This document shows, piece after piece, positions 54,115 through 62,849 of a stretch of 64,000 nt of DNA (its first letter is position 1; the number at the start of each line of letters is the position of its first letter). The translations under genes were made by a program, and so were the position numbers. The notes beneath the pieces are model-generated. The model was not told where the DNA came from. It saw only the letters and a program-made list of their open reading frames with translations, and did not search any database. The DNA is taken from positions 558,001-622,000 of the forward strand of contig CP060764.1 in the NCBI GenBank assembly GCA_023205875.1. Reading direction: 5' to 3'. This DNA comes from Chloropicon primus. Lineage: Eukaryota; Chlorophyta; Chloropicophyceae; Chloropicales; Chloropicaceae.

Positions 54115-55851
54115 TTACACGGTCGGGAGGAACTGTCCCACTCCGTGCTCGTCTGCCGTCTCCCTGAAGTCTTGTTCCACGGACGGCAAAGTCTCTGTTC
54201 CCGGCTCGTACATGATGTAGCCATCGCCGCTCGCGACCTGCTTCATCACCCTGCTCGTGAACAAGCCGAACCTCCCGATGTAGTTCATGAGGCTTGGCCT
54301 CAGTTCTTTCCCCTCCTCCGGCCTCGCCTCCACCTTCCAGCCACAGACCTCGCCGCACCTTTCGCAATGGATTGAACGGTACTGGAGCCCGTAGGGCACC
54401 ACACCTATCAGACCAATCTGGTCTCCCGTCCTGATGTTCGACACTCGAGACATAAATAGGCCCTCACCGTCGCCGTCCGGGTCCAAGTCCTGGGGCAGGA
54501 GCCACCCAGTTCTCGGGTGGCTCAATGTCAAGACTACGTCCGAGGTGAACCCGATGACGCTGCCGCAGGCTCCTGAAGTTGGCGACTGGAATTGGCACCT
54601 CAATAACTCCTTCCCGCCCGAGGCACGGCCGTCCTCCTGAGCGGGTGCCAGAAACCGCTGAACGTAGTGGTGCACCCCAGTGAACCTTCTAAGGAGCATG
54701 AGGTACTCCATGATCGCGCTGGTGTTCAGGTCGTGGGAAACCACGGCCTCCGCGAATGCCACGTTCTTTGCATCCACGCTTGTGAGGTCGAACTTGAACC
54801 CCACGTAAACGCCGCACCCTGAGCAGTAGAGCTGGTGGATGATGGGGCTGTTGAGCACCCTTGCCAGTTTGTTATACTGGATGTAACGGATGCTGTACTC
54901 CTTCTGCAAATACATGTCGAGCATTTGAAGCACTTTCGTGTCCATCGTGGAAAGCGTGATCATCCCTTCGCTCTTCGTCCTCACGCCTCTCAGTCCGTCT
55001 GGCGGTTCTTTTACGACCGCGAACTTGCCAGAGTCCCCCGAAAGCCCCATCCGCAGACCCCTCAAGACCTCTTTCTTGTGATAGATACGTTTTTTGCAAG
55101 CCTTGCATTCGTACCAGCCGCTCTCGTCGCACAGACGGCCGCACGTCTCCCCGAGCCGCTTGCAGCTCAGGGCGAGTCCCGCCAGATCTCGTGAACAAAG
55201 GTTCCCAGCACAGATCAGGGACAGGACTGACTCAGGGAGATCATCCAGGCCCCCCGGCCTCGCGTTCTCCACCTCGCCGTTCCCCCCCGCTCCCTCTTCC
55301 CCGTTCCTCCTCCCAATGATTTCCAGGATCTCATCCAGTGACGCCTTCACCCCCGCGCTCCCCGTCGTGGTGTCCAGCCGAACATAGTAGTCCGCTCCCA
55401 GCACCAGCGGGTCGTACTCAAAGCTTCCATGGTACGACCGAATCAAGCCCTGCAGCTCGTCCCAAGTCTGCGGCTTGTGGCCGTCTCGGGCGGACGAGGT
55501 GGAGGCCCTCTCCTCCAGCCTCCTTTTCCACACTTGCTCGTTCGAGGCGTAGCACTCGACCACAAACAGCTTCGCCGCTGGCCCGGCCGCCTCCTTCGCT
55601 TGCTCGAATTGCCGCTCGCTCGATAGGGTTGCGTCCACCACGCAGGTGACTCCTAACCTCGCCTGCTGCTTCACGACACTCCACAACACTCGAAGAGAGA
55701 TTTCGTTCGCGTCTTCCTCCGTCCTTCCCACGAGCTCTGCTTTGATATCATCCTTGTCCAAGAGCGGCAACTTGGCCCTCCGAGCCAACTCCCTCGCGAC
55801 CGTCGACTTCCCACTGCACGGGTGGCCCTTCAACACCACAACCCAACCCAT
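54115..55851 (-). CDS. P-loop kinase + F-box + zinc beta-tent (Yippee/CULT-like) fusion protein
   Basis: 578 residues from ATG 55851. Residues ~1-180: AAA_33-type P-loop kinase (VVLKGHPCSGKSTVARELA, LLDKDDIKAEL, VVDATLSSERQF). Residues ~205-245: F-box-like LDDLPESVLSLICAGNLCSRDLAGLALSCKRL. Residues ~250-400: CKACKKRI paired with CSGCGVYVGFKF. Residues ~440-545: a Cys pair (CQFQSPTSGAC) and IHCERCGEVCGWKVEAR, the closing CxxC-GWK of Yippee/Mis18/cereblon-type beta-tent domains. F-box proteins recruit substrates to SCF ubiquitin ligases and beta-tents bind ligands or degrons, so a ligase adaptor with its own kinase is conceivable. The architecture is seen in the sequence; the function is inference. 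Confidence 0.85.
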   Translation of the reverse strand: MGWVVVLKGHPCSGKSTVARELARRAKLPLLDKDDIKAELVGRTEEDANEISLRVLWSVVKQQARLGVTCVVDATLSSERQFEQAKEAAGPAAKLFVVECYASNEQVWKRRLEERASTSSARDGHKPQTWDELQGLIRSYHGSFEYDPLVLGADYYVRLDTTTGSAGVKASLDEILEIIGRRNGEEGAGGNGEVENARPGGLDDLPESVLSLICAGNLCSRDLAGLALSCKRLGETCGRLCDESGWYECKACKKRIYHKKEVLRGLRMGLSGDSGKFAVVKEPPDGLRGVRTKSEGMITLSTMDTKVLQMLDMYLQKEYSIRYIQYNKLARVLNSPIIHQLYCSGCGVYVGFKFDLTSVDAKNVAFAEAVVSHDLNTSAIMEYLMLLRRFTGVHHYVQRFLAPAQEDGRASGGKELLRCQFQSPTSGACGSVIGFTSDVVLTLSHPRTGWLLPQDLDPDGDGEGLFMSRVSNIRTGDQIGLIGVVPYGLQYRSIHCERCGEVCGWKVEARPEEGKELRPSLMNYIGRFGLFTSRVMKQVASGDGYIMYEPGTETLPSVEQDFRETADEHGVGQFLPTV

Positions 55852-56020
55852 CACGGGCAGCAAACCCGAAGATAAGATATTGATTATTGATAAGGGGAAC
55901 GAAGGAGAGCGAGAGGTCGAACTGGGTTGGTGCTGCTTCGTCTGATGAGTGGTAGACGTGGTGGTGGTGAGGGAGCGGAAGGACAGAGGAAGTCCACAGG
56001 TGGGTGACCGTGTGCCCGCC

Positions 56021-56773
56021 ATGCTGAGGTTTCTCAGGCCAGCAATCTCTATCTCTGCGTGGAGGAAACCATCATCATCATCGTCATCAACAACATCATC
56101 AACAACAACAACATCAACGTTATTGTTATCGTGGAGGCTGGCTTGCAAGGGTGGCGAGGAGGAGCGCGGGTACCAGACCATTGCGGGCGTGACTCGAGCC
56201 GAGCTTGAGGCGAAGAAGTCCAAGTTCGTGGCGATTGCTGCACCGGTGCGGACGCCCGACGAGGCGATGGAGTTTCTTCGTGGCGAGGCGGACGCGGCGG
56301 CTTCTCACAACTGCTTTGCGTATAAGATCGGCTGGGAGCAAAGGTCGAGCGATGATGGCGAGCCTTCGGGGACAGCGGGCCGCCCGATCCTCTCCTCCAT
56401 CGAGCAAGAGCAACTGGACGGCGTCTGCGTGGTCGTGACACGGTACTTCGGAGGCGTGAAGCTGGGGACAGGTGGCCTCGTGCGAGCCTACGGCCAGTCT
56501 GCGCGAGAGTGCTTGAAGCTCGCGGACCGGGTCGAGGTGAAGCCAATGCTGCGGAGGCAGCTCGCGGTGGGCTTCGAGGACATCGGCCCCGTCTTCAGCT
56601 TCCTCGACGCCTCGCAGGACCTCTTGCGGAGGGTCAGGGAGGACGCGTACGTCGACGAGGGCGTCGTGGTGACCGTCGAGATGGGTGTGGAAGCCGCGGG
56701 GGAGGTGGACGACCACCTGAAGCAGGTGACGCGCGGAAGGGTCTTCCTGCGAGACCTCGGAGAAAGCAAATGA
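56021..56773 (+). CDS. IMPACT/YigZ-family (UPF0029) protein
   Basis: 250 residues from ATG 56021. A Ser/Thr-rich leader (~45 residues, possible targeting signal) precedes the UPF0029 fold: KKSKFVAIAAPV, SHNCFAYKIG, DDGEPSGTAGRPILSSIEQ, VCVVVTRYFGGVKLGTGGLVRAYGQSA. Eukaryotic IMPACT adds an RWD domain and regulates GCN2; this protein has only the UPF0029 part plus the YigZ-type C-terminal domain (VVTVEMGVEAAG), so it is closer to bacterial/plastid YigZ. The TGA stop is followed in the same frame by a 57-codon open stretch with zinc-finger-like Cys spacing (described separately). Confidence 0.92.
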   Translation: MLRFLRPAISISAWRKPSSSSSSTTSSTTTTSTLLLSWRLACKGGEEERGYQTIAGVTRAELEAKKSKFVAIAAPVRTPDEAMEFLRGEADAAASHNCFAYKIGWEQRSSDDGEPSGTAGRPILSSIEQEQLDGVCVVVTRYFGGVKLGTGGLVRAYGQSARECLKLADRVEVKPMLRRQLAVGFEDIGPVFSFLDASQDLLRRVREDAYVDEGVVVTVEMGVEAAGEVDDHLKQVTRGRVFLRDLGESK

Positions 56774-57313
56774 GCTCTTGTGTTGCATTGCATCATCACC
56801 TTTCGTCGTCGTCGGTTTCCACCTCAGCTTCCTTCTGCGAAGGCGTACAAGTGCGAGGTGTGTGGCTTCAAGTGCGTTCGGGACGACAACGCGGCAATGC
56901 GGCTTCTCAAGCACTTGTGTGCATGCAATCGATCAAAAGTAATGTAGGCTCTTCGGGACCTGGTCCCTGGAGGATGCCCCCTAAAACCCTAAAACCCCTA
57001 AAACCCTAAAATTCGGTCCCATCTTCTGGATTTCTTTCAACGGGTTCGACGGCGGAAGAGACAGTCGCGGACTGACACGGACTGTGACTGTGACTGTGAC
57101 TTGTGCGGCGACGCGGGGGCGTGACAGGCGACGGGGAGGGCTCTTCGTTTTCGGCTGCGGACCGAGTGGCTTGGCTTCTTTCTTGCGTCTTTTTTTCCCC
57201 GTCTTCGTCTTGTTTTCTTTTTTCGGAGGAGGAGGAGGGAGTCGCGCCGTGACGTGGCTTGAGGAATCTGCTGGACTCTCTCTCTCTCTTCTTGACGCTC
57301 GCGCTTGACGACG
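56774..57313. other. Intergenic region IMPACT / SIR with zinc-finger-like frame and telomere-type repeats
   Basis: 540 bases. The first 174 are in frame with the IMPACT gene after its TGA and encode KCEVCGFKCVRDD and LLKHLCAC before a TAG at 56945-56947. Telomere-like repeats follow at 56979-57011. The rest is the SIR 5' flank. Confidence 0.6.
56979..57011. repeat. Interstitial telomere-type repeat (CCCTAAAA)4
   Basis: Four copies of CCCTAAAA, with one extra C between copies 2 and 3. This is the complement of TTTTAGGG, the telomere unit of Chlamydomonas, rather than the TTTAGGG of most plants. It lies inside a gene-dense region, not at a sequence end. Confidence 0.9.
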
Positions 57314-59377
57314 ATGCAGAGAAAGGTGGTGGTGAGGGAGAGGAGGGAGTACGCGGCGGCGCGCGGCGGGCTGTCGTCCTCCAAACCGAACTCCACGTCA
57401 AGCTTGAGGCGGGTGGAGAGGAAGACGACGCCTCTGCAGAGGGGGGAAAGGCTCAGGACGAATGTCGCCATGCCGAAGCGGCCACCGACGCACCACACGG
57501 CGAGTAGGTCCAAGGTGGAGCTCATCAAGGAGAGGAGCGACTACTTGCGCCACCCCCTGCTCGAGGACCTCGTGGACGGGAAGCCGAACGTGAGCAACGA
57601 CTCGGTCCAGCTCATCAAGTTCCACGGGTCTTACATGCAGGACGACAGGGAGGCGAGGGCTTTCGGCCGGGGAAAGGCGTACCAGTTCATGCTCCGGACG
57701 AGGCAGCCGGGAGGTTTCGTCTCCAACAAGCTTTACCTGACGATGGACGACCTCGCCACGGATTTCGGGAGCGGGACCCTGCGACTGACGACCAGGCAGA
57801 CCTACCAGCTCCACGGCGTCCTGAAGGACGACCTCAAGTCCGTCTTCAGCACCATCATCAAATCGATGGGGTCCACGCTCGGGGCCTGCGGGGACGTGAA
57901 CAGGAACGTCCTGGCGCCGCCCCACCCGTACAAGAACAGGAAGGACTACGTGCACGCGCAGGAGTTGGCCAACAACATCGCTGACCTGCTCGCTCCGCAG
58001 TCGGGGGCGTACTACGACGTGTGGCTGGACGGCGAGAAGTTCATGACGGCCGAGAAGGAGGACCCGAAGGTCACCGAGGATAGGGCCTTCAACGGGTTCG
58101 GAACGAACTTCGAGGGCTCCCCCGAGCCCCTGTACGGGGCGCAGTTCCTGCCCAGGAAGTTCAAGATCGCGATCACCGTCCCGGGGGACAACTCGATAGA
58201 CGTGCTGACCAACGACGTCGCGATTGTCGTGATGACTGGCGACGACGGCGAGGTGTGCGGCTACAACATTCTGGCCGGAGGCGGGATGGGGAGGACTCAC
58301 AACAACCAGAGCACCTTCCCGACCCTGACGGAGCCTTTGGGCTACGTGGACAAGGACGACATCTATCACATCTGCAAGGCGATTCTCGCGACGCAGAGGG
58401 ACTACGGAAGGAGGGACGACAGGAGGCAGAGCAGGCTCAAGTACCTCGTGCACTCGTGGGGCATCGACAAGTTCAGGCTCGTGGTGGAGCAGTACTTTGG
58501 AAAGAAGATGCAGCCGTTCAAGCCCTTGCCAAAGTGGGAGCACAAGAACTACCTGGGCTGGGGGGAACAAGGGGACGGCAACCTCTTTTACGGAGTCTTC
58601 GTGATGAACGGCAGGCTCAAGGGAGAGGGGAAGAAGATGCTCAGGCACCTGATCGAGAAGCACGAGCTGACCGTGATGATCAGCGCGGAGCAGAACCTCA
58701 TCTTGTGCGACATCAAGCCAGAGTGGAAGCAGGAGATCCAGGAGAGCCTGGAGAGCGTGGGGTACGTCGACTACGAGAAGTCAGACCCCCTGGACGTGAA
58801 GTCGATGGCATGCCCCGCCCTGCCCTTGTGCGGGCTGGCCCTCACCGAGGCGGAGAGGGGGATGCCCCAGATCAACGAGAGGATCCGCCGCTTGATGACC
58901 AAGGTCGGCCTGCCAAGCGACGACGGCTTCGTCATCAGGATGACGGGGTGCCCCAACGGGTGCGCCAGACCTTACATGGCCGAGCTCGGCTTTGTCGGGG
59001 ACGGCCCAAACAGCTACCAGCTGTGGCTCGGGGGGAGCCCCAACCACACGAGGCTGGCGGAGCCCTTCTTGGACAAGATGAAGATCGACAAGATGGAGGA
59101 GACCCTCGAGCCTCTCTTCTACTTCTTCAAGACCAGGAGGGCCTCCGCGGAGGAGTCTTTCGGCGATTTCTGCGCCAGGGTCGGCTTTGACGTCCTCCGG
59201 GTGTACACCAAGGCCTACGTCCCACCCCCCTCCATCGCTCAGCTCCCCAGAGTCGGCGTGGAGGCCGAGGCTTTCGAGCAGCTCAAAGCCATTGCCGAGA
59301 AGCAGAACAAAACTTTGTCCGAGGTCGCCACGGAGGCCATCGCGGCCTACAGCGCCTTTGCCCTCAAGGGCAAGTGA
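57314..59377 (+). CDS. SIR: Ferredoxin-sulfite reductase, plastid
   Basis: Reduces sulfite to sulfide with ferredoxin electrons in plastid sulfur assimilation. 687 residues from ATG 57314. A basic Ser/Arg-rich transit-like leader (~55 residues) precedes two ferredoxin-like nitrite/sulfite reductase halves: [41 protein letters not shown]. The siroheme/4Fe-4S ligands are Cys500 and Cys506 (CPALPLC) and Cys546 and Cys550 (TGCPNGC), the family CX5C...CX3C pattern. The C-terminal tail beyond residue ~630 is typical of plant SIR. TGTAA about 45 bases after the stop is a candidate polyadenylation signal. Confidence 0.96.
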   Translation: MQRKVVVRERREYAAARGGLSSSKPNSTSSLRRVERKTTPLQRGERLRTNVAMPKRPPTHHTASRSKVELIKERSDYLRHPLLEDLVDGKPNVSNDSVQLIKFHGSYMQDDREARAFGRGKAYQFMLRTRQPGGFVSNKLYLTMDDLATDFGSGTLRLTTRQTYQLHGVLKDDLKSVFSTIIKSMGSTLGACGDVNRNVLAPPHPYKNRKDYVHAQELANNIADLLAPQSGAYYDVWLDGEKFMTAEKEDPKVTEDRAFNGFGTNFEGSPEPLYGAQFLPRKFKIAITVPGDNSIDVLTNDVAIVVMTGDDGEVCGYNILAGGGMGRTHNNQSTFPTLTEPLGYVDKDDIYHICKAILATQRDYGRRDDRRQSRLKYLVHSWGIDKFRLVVEQYFGKKMQPFKPLPKWEHKNYLGWGEQGDGNLFYGVFVMNGRLKGEGKKMLRHLIEKHELTVMISAEQNLILCDIKPEWKQEIQESLESVGYVDYEKSDPLDVKSMACPALPLCGLALTEAERGMPQINERIRRLMTKVGLPSDDGFVIRMTGCPNGCARPYMAELGFVGDGPNSYQLWLGGSPNHTRLAEPFLDKMKIDKMEETLEPLFYFFKTRRASAEESFGDFCARVGFDVLRVYTKAYVPPPSIAQLPRVGVEAEAFEQLKAIAEKQNKTLSEVATEAIAAYSAFALKGK

Positions 59378-59538
59378 CCGCTGCTCGAGTAGTGCCGCTG
59401 CCGGTTAGTAAAACAAGAAATTGATTGTGTAACTCATCCTTAGCGTCGGTTGAACGAAGTGTGCGCCCAAGCACCAGTGAAAAGAAGAGGTATTAGATTA
59501 CCCTGCTGTGAAAATGAATTAAAAACGCATGCGGACAC

Positions 59539-59691
59539 TTAGGCGAACATCTCCTCGAGCGCCTTGGTGTTACCCCAAAAGAAGTGAGCCCTGGCGATCT
59601 TTCCGTCCTTGACAGTCCATTCCTGAAGATCGCACTGTGGCCCAACGCTCTTGCCGGAGGCCTTGACAACAGGCTCGTAGGTGGCCTTCAT
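59539..59691 (-). pseudogene. NTF2/SnoaL-like C-terminal fragment
   Basis: A 50-codon frame from ATG 59691 encodes YEPVVKASGKSVGPQCDLQEW, VKDGKIARAHFFWG and NTKALEEMFA, the typical last two strands of an NTF2/SnoaL-like cone fold. The N-terminal half is absent, and only about 130 bases separate it from the end of the neighbouring COPE gene, leaving little room for upstream exons. The upstream frame (STHKVY before the ATG) continues open to 59769 without homology. Most likely a 5'-truncated remnant or a very short gene. Confidence 0.5.
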
Positions 59692-59821
59692 GTAAACCTT
59701 GTGTGTGCTGTGGTTTGCCTCGCTCGGGTCGGGTTGTTTCGCAACCGACCGACACGACGAGACCGACACGAAAGAGGAAGAGTATAATAAAGTATCCTTC
59801 GTGCATCCTTCGCTTAAGGGA

Positions 59822-60703
59822 CTAAAAAGCAGCCGCGGCTTGGGCGAATTTCTCCTCCAGGGAGTCCATCTTGCGAACGAGCGGGTGGTTTGGGCTGGCC
59901 GTCTTCAGCTGCGCGAGGTACTTGGCGGCCGGCTTCTGCAGGTGCAGGCTCGCCGTCACGGCGTTGGCCAGGGTGTCCGCGTTCCTCGGGTCCTTGCTCA
60001 AGGCCTCGAGAATCTGCTTCTCCGCGGAATCGAACTTTCCCATCACCATGTTGCAGATCGCGCTCCCGTTCAGCAGCTTGGGCGTCCAGTTGAACCGGTC
60101 CCCGAGCTCCTGAAAGATGTACTGGGCCTCCTGAACGTGGTCTCCCCCGAGCTGGATGTCCACCCAGGCGTTCGCGAGCTGCGTGAGAGGCGCGTCGTCG
60201 TCCTTCTGCTGCATGACGTCCAAGAGCTTCTTGGCAACGTCCGGCCGCTCTATTTGGAGGGCCACCTGGATAGCGAGAGCGAGAAGCTCGAGGGACCCCG
60301 CGCTCGAGCAGCACTTCATGGCCTCCTCGTACTTCTCCGTTGCCATGTAAATCTCTCCGCAGAGCTCGGACAGGAGCAAGTTGCTGGCGTACGCCTCGTC
60401 GCTCAGCCACTCCTCGACCTGCTCCACGACCTCGTCCTTCTTGCTGGGGTCGAGCCTCACCGTCGCAAGAAGCTTGCAAGCCTGCAACGCCACCTCGCTG
60501 TCGTCCGTCACCTCCTCGATGCACACGTTCGGCTGCCCCATCTCTATGTACGCCCGGTACTTGAACACCTCTCGGCTCACCGTCTCCGCACCTCCCAAGT
60601 CGTCGTGCTCCAAGTCCTGCGCCTCTCCTATCGCCGCTTGGTACGCTCCCAAGTGAAAGTTGTTCCGCAGCGCGTACAGCAAATCCCTTCCTCCCTCCGC
60701 CAT
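59822..60703 (-). CDS. COPE: Coatomer epsilon subunit
   Basis: COPI coat component for Golgi-to-ER and intra-Golgi transport. 293 residues from ATG 60703. All-helical TPR-like superhelix: LLYALRNNFHLGAYQAAIGEA, VFKYRAYIEMGQ, ALQACKLLATVRL, AGSLELLALAIQVALQIERPDVAKKLL, LANAWVDIQLGGDHVQEAQYIFQEL, NGSAICNMVMGKFDSAEKQILEALSKDPRNADTLAN. Length and motif order match plant and animal epsilon-COP. Divergent from the RETICULATA-like gene. Confidence 0.95.
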   Translation of the reverse strand: MAEGGRDLLYALRNNFHLGAYQAAIGEAQDLEHDDLGGAETVSREVFKYRAYIEMGQPNVCIEEVTDDSEVALQACKLLATVRLDPSKKDEVVEQVEEWLSDEAYASNLLLSELCGEIYMATEKYEEAMKCCSSAGSLELLALAIQVALQIERPDVAKKLLDVMQQKDDDAPLTQLANAWVDIQLGGDHVQEAQYIFQELGDRFNWTPKLLNGSAICNMVMGKFDSAEKQILEALSKDPRNADTLANAVTASLHLQKPAAKYLAQLKTASPNHPLVRKMDSLEEKFAQAAAAF

Positions 60704-61329
60704 CCTTCCACAAAACCTAAACAAAACAAAACAACCAAAAGCCTCCTCCCCTCTCTCGACCCTCGCCCCTTCCGGCTTTGCTCCGCAAAGGTTGTTCCTC
60801 CGCAAACCCTCGCTCCGCTTCGCTCTCGGCGCGACCACGTGTCACACGTGTAACACGTGCATAGAACGAGCGGTCGTTGAGAGAGGAGGAGCCAAGGAGA
60901 AAGAGCTGTGGCAACAGTCGGCGGCTTGGATTGGCTTGACGACGACGAGGACGAAGACGACGAGGGAGAAAGGTATTCGAGGAGGGAGCGACGAGTGCGC
61001 GCGTTCGTGCTTCCAAGGGAAAAGGGAGGGAGAAGGGAGCGAGGAGGAGATTGGACACCAGCTTCGGGATTGGATTGGGATCGGGATTGGGATTGGATCC
61101 AAACACACACACACACACACACACGCACGCACGCACGCACGCGCGCGCGCACACACCCAAGGAGCAGGAGTGAACCGCGCGAGCACGTGGGTGTGACTCG
61201 ATCGGACGGAGGAAGACACGAGTTCGTAGTCGAGAGGCTTGCTTGGAGTGGAGGAATAATTCTTCTCGATAACTCCATCACCGTCACCGTCACCGTAATA
61301 ATCTGTTGTCGAGAATAGACCAGAAGGCG
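60704..61329. promoter_or_regulatory. Divergent region COPE / RETICULATA-like, with long alternating purine-pyrimidine tract
   Basis: 626 bases between divergent starts. Includes GGGATTGG repeats (61067-61096), a 54-base alternating tract (61103-61156) and three CACCGT units near 61276-61294. No gene is seen. Confidence 0.55.
61103..61156. repeat. 54-base alternating purine-C tract (AC, GC)
   Basis: Perfect purine-pyrimidine alternation: AC units, then GCAC, then GC, then AC. Sequences of this type can adopt left-handed Z-DNA under supercoiling. It lies about 175 bases upstream of the RETICULATA-like ATG. Confidence 0.93.
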
Positions 61330-62739
61330 ATGAGGGCGACGACGACGAGGGTGCAGGTGTGCGAGGCGAAGGGCTCGGCCTCGGTCTCGCGCGGGAGGGG
61401 TCTCGGTGTGGCTCCGAGGGGCAGGAGCACGATGATGTTGATCGGGGAGAGGGGGAGGAGCAGAGGGGTGGGGTGCAGGGTGAAGAACGACGATGGGTCC
61501 ATCTACTACAGCGAGGATGCCCTTGATGGCAAGGCGGGGAGCGAAATGTCCTCTCCGGCGAGCACCTCGGCGGACGGGTCGGCCCAGAAGGCCGGAAGCT
61601 GGGAGCCTAGCGAGGAGAACGCGGGGCGTTGGGACGCGGCGGACAAGTGGCTCGGGATCGAGGATAGCAGCGGTGGCTGCAACGGAGGCGGCAACGGAGG
61701 CGGCAGCGGAGACGGCAGCGGAGGTGGAGGAGAGGGGAGCGGGGGTGGCGACGAGGAGGAGGAGGACGCGCTTCTGCCTCTCAACGAGGCGGAGAAGCTC
61801 GCCAAGGACGCGAAGATTCCCGAGGACTGGCAGGGTCTTGCCAAGCTGGGCGGTGGCCTGAGGCAAAGCGTCCTGACCAAGTACCTGGCCCTGCTCAAGG
61901 CCGGGGGAATGGTTGGGTTCCTGGCGGGAAAGTTTCCGATTCTCAGGGACAGGCTCATCCAGGATGACAGGTTCTTGTTTAAGGTCGCCACGGAAGTGCT
62001 GATCGACTCGGGGTGCGCCACGCTTGCGGAGGTGAAGAAGAGGGGTCCCGCTTTCTGGGGGGAGTTCGAGTTTTACTTGAGCGACCTTGTGGTCGGCATC
62101 TTCCTTGACGTCGCCCTGGTGACCCTGCTGGCTCCGACTTGCATGGCGGGTGCGACCAACATCGTCAAGGTCGCCGGGAAAACGAAGGGCCTCGCAAAGT
62201 ATTCGCAGATGTTCCTGTCGTTCCAAAAGAGCCTGCCGTCGGCGGTGTTCGAGAAGTCTGTCAAGGGGCTTAGGGTCTACACACCGCAGCAGAGGATCAC
62301 CGCCTTCTTGTACAAGGGCCTGGAGTACGCTTTCGTTGGATTCGCGTGTGGACTGGTGGGGCAGAGCATGGCCAACACCGCCATGATCGCCAAGAGAGCC
62401 TACAAGAGGTCAAAGATCGCCTCGCAGTCGTCCGACGCGGCGGGTGCCTCGGTGGCGGGTCTGAGCGCCGGCGAAGGAGACTTCGACTCCGAGGTCCTGG
62501 ACGAAGTTCCCGTGCCTCCTCTGTTCCGAACGGCCTTGGTTTGGGCGCTCTTCATGGGGGTGTCCTCGAACACGAGGTACCAGGTGGTCTTCGGCCTGGA
62601 GAGGCTCGTGGAGGGCACCGTGCTGGCCAAGAACGTCCCAATGATCGCCAACTTGGCCACGATAGCCATTAGGTTTGCCAACAACATTTATGGAGGGGAG
62701 CAATTCATTGACATGGCGAGGTGGGCTGGCGTGCAGTAA
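61330..62739 (+). CDS. RETICULATA/RETICULATA-RELATED (DUF3411) plastid envelope protein
   Basis: 469 residues from ATG 61330. A transit-like leader and a Gly/Ser/Asp/Glu low-complexity stretch (about residues 110-150) precede the DUF3411 core. The core has LLPLNEAEKLAKDAKIPEDW, FLFKVATEVLIDSGCATLAEVKKRG, FEFYLSDLVVGIFLDVALVTLLAP, YTPQQRITAFLYKGLEYAFVGFACGLVGQ, and PPLFRTALVWALFMGVSSNTRYQVVFGLERL, with a closing ATIAIRFANNIYGGEQFIDMARWAGVQ. Plant family members sit in the chloroplast inner envelope and influence metabolite supply and leaf development; the transport function is not settled. Convergent with the VTT gene. Confidence 0.93.
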   Translation: MRATTTRVQVCEAKGSASVSRGRGLGVAPRGRSTMMLIGERGRSRGVGCRVKNDDGSIYYSEDALDGKAGSEMSSPASTSADGSAQKAGSWEPSEENAGRWDAADKWLGIEDSSGGCNGGGNGGGSGDGSGGGGEGSGGGDEEEEDALLPLNEAEKLAKDAKIPEDWQGLAKLGGGLRQSVLTKYLALLKAGGMVGFLAGKFPILRDRLIQDDRFLFKVATEVLIDSGCATLAEVKKRGPAFWGEFEFYLSDLVVGIFLDVALVTLLAPTCMAGATNIVKVAGKTKGLAKYSQMFLSFQKSLPSAVFEKSVKGLRVYTPQQRITAFLYKGLEYAFVGFACGLVGQSMANTAMIAKRAYKRSKIASQSSDAAGASVAGLSAGEGDFDSEVLDEVPVPPLFRTALVWALFMGVSSNTRYQVVFGLERLVEGTVLAKNVPMIANLATIAIRFANNIYGGEQFIDMARWAGVQ

Positions 62740-62849
62740 CTCAGGGAACCGAGCCAAGCAAAGGTGCACGAATTTTTATTCTTGAATACATGTTTCGGGC
62801 TTTTTTAGGGACGACTGCACCGTGTACACGGCGGGCCTCTCCTTTCTTT

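Noticed and set aside
18887-59440. TGTAA as a general polyadenylation signal
   Set aside because: Seen after GSH1, RAB3GAP2-like, the secreted protein at 40909 and SIR, but many other genes have AATAAA-like or no obvious signal, so I do not annotate it as a rule.
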